Shown piece by piece: positions 58,822 to 62,133 of a stretch of DNA of 62,133 nt. A program made the position numbers and the translations under genes. This DNA comes from Candidatus Fibrimonadaceae bacterium (lineage in GTDB: Bacteria > Fibrobacterota > Fibrobacteria > Fibrobacterales > Fibrobacteraceae). Positions within the stretch are counted from its first letter, which is position 1; every line of letters begins with the position of its first letter. Where the stretch lies: positions 1 through 62,133 of the forward strand of contig JAITFN010000062.1 of assembly GCA_031281345.1 (NCBI GenBank), given 5' to 3'. A model generated the notes under the pieces. The model worked only from the letters and a program-made list of their open reading frames with translations. It was not told the origin of the DNA and did not search any database.

Positions 58822-60552
58822 TTAATCTATGCCGTTTTCCACAACAAACAAATGGCAGGGTTCCTTTTCTGGATTTATTTCCACATAGTTTTTTGAACCG
58901 CGCCATAAATAGCTTTGACCAGAGAGCAAGTCTCTAATGGTGTAGCCTTGCCCCTCAGATAACCCAAGCTCTGCCAAATTCAAATATACAAAAGAGTCTT
59001 GAGTTTTTTTCACATCTAAATTAGCAATGCAAAGCACGGTGTTTCCGTTTTTCCAGTCGCGTTTGCTGTAAACCATAATGTTTGAATTATCCGCAGAATG
59101 AAAGCGCAAATTATCGTATTCCATAAGTGCGCTCTGCTGCTTGCGAGCAAAATTCACTTTGCGCAAAAAATCTTTTATATTTATTGGGCTGCTCCAGTTG
59201 TGAACTTTGTACTGATATTTTTCGCTGTTTAAAAGTTCCTCTTTTGCCGGATTCTTTTCGTTTTCGCAAAGTTCATAGCCGTTATACATTCCGGTTAGGC
59301 TAGAAAGTGTTGCAGCCAAAAAATATCGGAGCTTGAAAATTGTAGGTCCTTGCCCGTTAAAACATTCCAAGAAAATATCCGGAGTTGTGGGGAATAAAAT
59401 TCCGCGCATATATTCGCAAACGGGCTTTGTTGTCAATTCCCTGAAATACTCCTCAAGTTCCCATTTTTGCTCGCGCCAAGCAAAATACGTGTAGCTCATT
59501 TCAAAGCCAACTTTGGCAAGGCGTTTCATTATCTTGGGACGCGTAAAGGCTTCTGCTAAAAACACGAGTTCAGGGCGTTCTTCTTTTATTGAACCAATTA
59601 GCCATTCCCAAAACGGAAAAGGTTTTGTGTGAGGGTTGTCTATGCGAAAAATATCAAAGCCTTTGTCTGCCCAAAAGAGGATTATCTTTTTTATCTCTTT
59701 CCACAATTCCTGATAATTTTCGTTGTAGTAGTCAAAGGGATAAATATCTTCGTATTTTTTTGGCGGATTTTCTGCGAATTTAATTGAGCCGTCTGCTTCG
59801 TGAAAAAACCATTCGGGATGCTGTTTTACATAAGGATGGTCTGGGCTGCAATTCAAGGCTATGTCTATAGCGAGCTTTAAGCCGCGTTGTTTGCAGGCAG
59901 AGACAAAATTTTCAAAATCTTCCATTGTGCCGAGTTCTGGATCAACCGTAAAATGCCCGCCGCGTGAATTGCCAACAGCATAAGGGCAACCAGGTTCGCC
60001 TGGTTTTGCTTTAAGGGCATTGTTTGCGCCTTTGCGGTTTGTTTCGCCAACTGGGTGAAAAGGTACCAAATAAACTGTATCAAAACCCAAAGAGCTTATA
60101 TAGTCCAAACGGCTTACGCAGTCTGCCCAAGAAGCAGATCTAGTTGGGCTTTTGCCCTGGCTTTTGGGCCACATCTCGTACCAAGTGCCTTGCCTTGCGC
60201 AAAGTGAGTCCACCCTTACTTCAAATACAGAGCTCTCTGTGGGAATATCTTTTGGAGAAACTGTCCAAGCTATAATTTTATATTGATAGTACCCAAGTTT
60301 TTGAACCTGAAAAGCACCTTCCCACAAATCGTTCTCCATCAATTTCATTGGAGCACGTTCCCATTTTTTTTGCGAGGAATGTTTGTATTCTATTGCAGCA
60401 TCGTATTTTTCGTGGCTGTGCCTAAAAATATCTGCTTGAACGTTCACATATTCGCCCGGTACTCTATGCACAGCATATTTACCGTGTTCAATTATAGGAG
60501 AAACAACCTCTATAACAAGGTTATCTTTTTTTGTGGGAAAATTTACTGGCAT
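58822..60552 (-). CDS. glgE: Alpha-1,4-glucan:maltose-1-phosphate maltosyltransferase
   Basis: 576 residues, shorter than the 660-700 usual for the family. An N-terminal GlgE domain (about 10-110, IEHGKYAVHRVPGEYV) is followed by a GH13 barrel with nucleophile D305 (FRIDNPHTKPFPFWEW) and acid/base E334 (FLAEAFTRP). RKGANNAL and PFHPVGETN are GlgE-specific. It extends glucan with maltose-1-phosphate. A TACATT box ends 6 nt before the ATG, so it is probably leaderless. Confidence 0.88.
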   Translation of the reverse strand: MPVNFPTKKDNLVIEVVSPIIEHGKYAVHRVPGEYVNVQADIFRHSHEKYDAAIEYKHSSQKKWERAPMKLMENDLWEGAFQVQKLGYYQYKIIAWTVSPKDIPTESSVFEVRVDSLCARQGTWYEMWPKSQGKSPTRSASWADCVSRLDYISSLGFDTVYLVPFHPVGETNRKGANNALKAKPGEPGCPYAVGNSRGGHFTVDPELGTMEDFENFVSACKQRGLKLAIDIALNCSPDHPYVKQHPEWFFHEADGSIKFAENPPKKYEDIYPFDYYNENYQELWKEIKKIILFWADKGFDIFRIDNPHTKPFPFWEWLIGSIKEERPELVFLAEAFTRPKIMKRLAKVGFEMSYTYFAWREQKWELEEYFRELTTKPVCEYMRGILFPTTPDIFLECFNGQGPTIFKLRYFLAATLSSLTGMYNGYELCENEKNPAKEELLNSEKYQYKVHNWSSPINIKDFLRKVNFARKQQSALMEYDNLRFHSADNSNIMVYSKRDWKNGNTVLCIANLDVKKTQDSFVYLNLAELGLSEGQGYTIRDLLSGQSYLWRGSKNYVEINPEKEPCHLFVVENGID

Positions 60553-60558
60553 AAGGGT

Positions 60559-60564
60559 AATGTA
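60559..60564 (-). promoter_or_regulatory. -10 box for glgE (leaderless type)
   Basis: TTTTC precedes TACATT, ending 6 nt before the ATG at 60552, the spacing that puts +1 on the A of ATG. It faces the divergent box at 60579. Confidence 0.6.
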
Positions 60565-60578
60565 GAAAATAATTTTAC

Positions 60579-60584
60579 TATATT
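60579..60584 (+). promoter_or_regulatory. -10 box for the small lipoprotein gene (leaderless type)
   Basis: TTTTAC precedes TATATT, ending 6 nt before ATG 60591. The whole divergent gap to glgE is 38 bp. Confidence 0.6.
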
Positions 60585-60590
60585 GACACT

Positions 60591-60794
60591 ATGTTCAGAG
60601 TTTTTATTGTGCTTGCCTTCTTCGCTATGCTCTCTTGCGAAGAAAAAGAAGCTAACAGCGAGAAAGCCGTTGTGGAAAAAGCTGTTGATTCATATGGAGC
60701 CTTAATAGAAAAAGCCAAAGAAACCGAAGCCGCACTGCAAAAAAAAGCAGATTCCATTGCTCGTTTGCAAGATTCGCTGGGAATTCCGCGTTAA
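60591..60794 (+). CDS. Small coiled-coil lipoprotein
   Basis: 67 residues. The signal peptide ends in AMLSC (Cys16), followed by an alanine/glutamate/lysine-rich helix (about 20-62) likely to form a coiled coil, in the style of a Braun-type or structural lipoprotein, though without a C-terminal lysine for peptidoglycan linkage. Monocistronic. The ATG is 6 nt after a TATATT box. Its stop shares TTAA with argB. Confidence 0.75.
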   Translation: MFRVFIVLAFFAMLSCEEKEANSEKAVVEKAVDSYGALIEKAKETEAALQKKADSIARLQDSLGIPR

Positions 60795-61564
60795 ACTAAA
60801 ATTGTTCCGCTGTTGGCACTACCCTCAATTTGCTTTTTGAACGCATCCGCTCCTTCCCACCCCACAATGTGAATGGATTTTAGTCCCCTTTCTATGGATT
60901 CCAAAGCACCCTGAACTTTTGGTATCATACCACCGGATATAACCTCGCTTTTAATCAGTTCATTTGCAAGCTCTTTATTCAAATGCGGAATTATTTTCTT
61001 GTCTCCGTCTAAAACTCCGCTTATATCGCTTATTAAAATAAAACAATCCGCTTTCAAAGCAACCGCAATTTCAGAAGCTGCTGTATCTGCATTCACATTG
61101 TAAGAAATTCCCTCTCCATAAGACACAGGAGAAACAACGGGAGTTATGCCTGCTTCCAAAAGAACTTCCAAAATTTTTGTGTTTACCCTGAAAATATCGC
61201 CAACCGCTCCTAAATCCCCTTTGCCTTCCAATTTTTTCGCTTCAAGGAGTTTTGCATCCACGCCGGAAATTCCAACTGCGTTTGCACCCTCTGTTAGCAA
61301 CATTCTAACAAGTTTTTTTCCAACCTTGCCGCTCAAAGTCATCTCCACCATATCCATTATTGCCGGAGTTGTGACCCTTAGCCCGTTTAAAAATTTTGGT
61401 TCTTCGTTTAGCAAGGCGAGGTTTGCATTTATATCTTTGCCGCCACCGTGAACAATAATCAATTTGCAACTTTTAGACATCTCTGCCGAAGCACGGACAA
61501 AATCAAGCAATTTGCTATCGTCTATAGCAAGCGAGCCACCTATTTTAACAACAATGGTTTTCAT
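60791..61564 (-). CDS. argB: Acetylglutamate kinase
   Basis: 257 residues of the amino-acid-kinase family: VVKIGGSLA, IVHGGGKDIN, NVNADTAASEIAVAL, LISDISGVLD and GGMIPKVQGALESIE. It phosphorylates N-acetylglutamate in arginine synthesis. A GGAGG ribosome site lies in the ftsY 3' end, and the two genes are 2 bp apart. It is short, with no obvious arginine-feedback N-terminal helix. Confidence 0.93.
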   Translation of the reverse strand: MKTIVVKIGGSLAIDDSKLLDFVRASAEMSKSCKLIIVHGGGKDINANLALLNEEPKFLNGLRVTTPAIMDMVEMTLSGKVGKKLVRMLLTEGANAVGISGVDAKLLEAKKLEGKGDLGAVGDIFRVNTKILEVLLEAGITPVVSPVSYGEGISYNVNADTAASEIAVALKADCFILISDISGVLDGDKKIIPHLNKELANELIKSEVISGGMIPKVQGALESIERGLKSIHIVGWEGADAFKKQIEGSANSGTILV

Positions 61565-61566
61565 TT

Positions 61567-62133
61567 TTATCCCTCCGTCTGTGCATCTTCAAACAAGCCG
61601 TTTATATATTCTGCTTTGTCAAAGGGAACAAGCTGCTCAATTTTTTCTCCAACTCCAATCCAAATAATCGGGATTTTCAGTTCACTCGCTATGGAAAGCA
61701 CAGAACCACCTTTTGCGGTGCCGTCTAATTTTGTCACTATCAAACCGGTGAGCTTAAAATTTTGGTGAAAAGTTTGAACTTGCTTAATAACATTTTGTCC
61801 AGAATTTCCGTCTATAACGAGCCAAATATCGTGCGGAAAGTTTTCATTTATTTTTTTCACAACTCGTACCGTTTTGTGCAGTTCCTCCATTAAATGCTCT
61901 TTGTTGTGCAACCTTCCAGCGGTATCTATAAATACAATATCGCTCTCCCTTGCTATGGCGGCTTTGCAGGCATCGTAGGCAACTGCGCTTGGGTCGGAGT
62001 TTTCTTGGTGCCGCACAAAGTCTGCGCCGGAACGCTGTGCCCAGGTTTCCAGCTGTTCAATGGCGGCAGCTCTGAATGTATCGCCTGCGGCGAGCAAAAC
62101 GGATTTTCCCTCTTGCTTTAAGCGGTGCGCAAG
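61567..62133 (-). CDS. ftsY: Signal recognition particle receptor FtsY (3' part)
   Basis: The frame is open to the window edge, so the gene is truncated at its 5' side; about 188 codons are visible. The GTPase NG domain motifs are AAGDTFRAAAIEQL, G3 VFIDTAGRLH, G4 TKLDGTAKGG and the GVGEKIEQLVPFD closing motif. It receives SRP-ribosome complexes at the inner membrane. argB follows. Confidence 0.93.
   Translation of the reverse strand, partial: LAHRLKQEGKSVLLAAGDTFRAAAIEQLETWAQRSGADFVRHQENSDPSAVAYDACKAAIARESDIVFIDTAGRLHNKEHLMEELHKTVRVVKKINENFPHDIWLVIDGNSGQNVIKQVQTFHQNFKLTGLIVTKLDGTAKGGSVLSIASELKIPIIWIGVGEKIEQLVPFDKAEYINGLFEDAQTEG

Overview
The window most likely comes from a Fibrobacterota bacterium (Fibrobacter or a termite/rumen relative). 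Three genes carry the FISUMP domain (Fibrobacter succinogenes major paralogous domain) and one 1,527-residue secreted protein carries a fibro-slime domain; both families were named from that phylum. Gram-negative features are plentiful: lipoproteins, beta-barrel proteins, a DegP-type protease. I name no species. The DNA is AT-rich and very compact.

Layout. 1-2912 (+): two small membrane-anchored proteins, a FapA/DUF342 protein and a receiver-like protein. 2909-4437 (-): nuoH and nuoI without the rest of complex I. 4596-5801 (+): an AAA_14/DUF4143 ATPase flanked by copies of a dispersed repeat. 5892-11515 (-), the accessory part: an antitoxin-like small protein, a FISUMP / beta-barrel / FISUMP operon, a decayed REP-associated transposase with its palindromes, and a ParE/RelE-type toxin-antitoxin pair, with several short dispersed repeats between them. 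11579-16237: pheST, then ubiX and ubiE on the other strand. 16317-16400: tRNA-Leu(CAG). 16516-28640 (+): fibro-slime protein, PilB/GspE ATPase, a catalytically dead M6-protease homologue with a sorting-domain-like C-terminus, V-ATPase subunits I and K, ribD. 28585-30682 (-): ferredoxin, purE, purB. 30761-33386 (+): DUF1015 protein and an outer-membrane protein. 33404-36023 (-): ORF6N/phospholipase-D-like protein, a third FISUMP lipoprotein behind a 14-bp G tract, and exonuclease III. 36053-47342: capA, a lone HsdR_N protein, htrA, a chemoreceptor, holB, recJ, a non-catalytic M16 protein, dusA, obgE. 47356-62133: an LpoA/periplasmic-binding-like protein, two paralogous outer-membrane proteins, an orphan histidine kinase with a small membrane protein, a LysM protein, glycogen phosphorylase, the catalytic M16 protease, dapB, divIC/ftsB, glgE, a small lipoprotein, argB, and the 3' part of ftsY running off the end.

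How it fits together. NuoHI, UbiE/UbiX and V-ATPase I/K point to quinone-linked membrane energetics. The V-ATPase K subunit keeps the residue pattern of sodium-binding rotors. GlgP and GlgE point to glycogen turnover. The FISUMP lipoproteins, the fibro-slime protein, PilB and the M6-like protein form the surface and secretion part.

Two genome-wide habits stand out. Many operons start with a TTTnCTAyATT-type -10 box only 6-10 nt before the ATG and have no Shine-Dalgarno, implying leaderless mRNAs, while internal genes use GGAG-type sites or ATGA overlaps. Eight of ten convergent gene pairs overlap at their 3' ends, four of them by one shared 4-bp stop tetranucleotide. The strongest leads are the G-tract inside a FISUMP promoter, the leaderless architecture, the dead M6/PilB/fibro-slime cluster, and a 5'-end hairpin that masks the ribosome site of the chemoreceptor gene.
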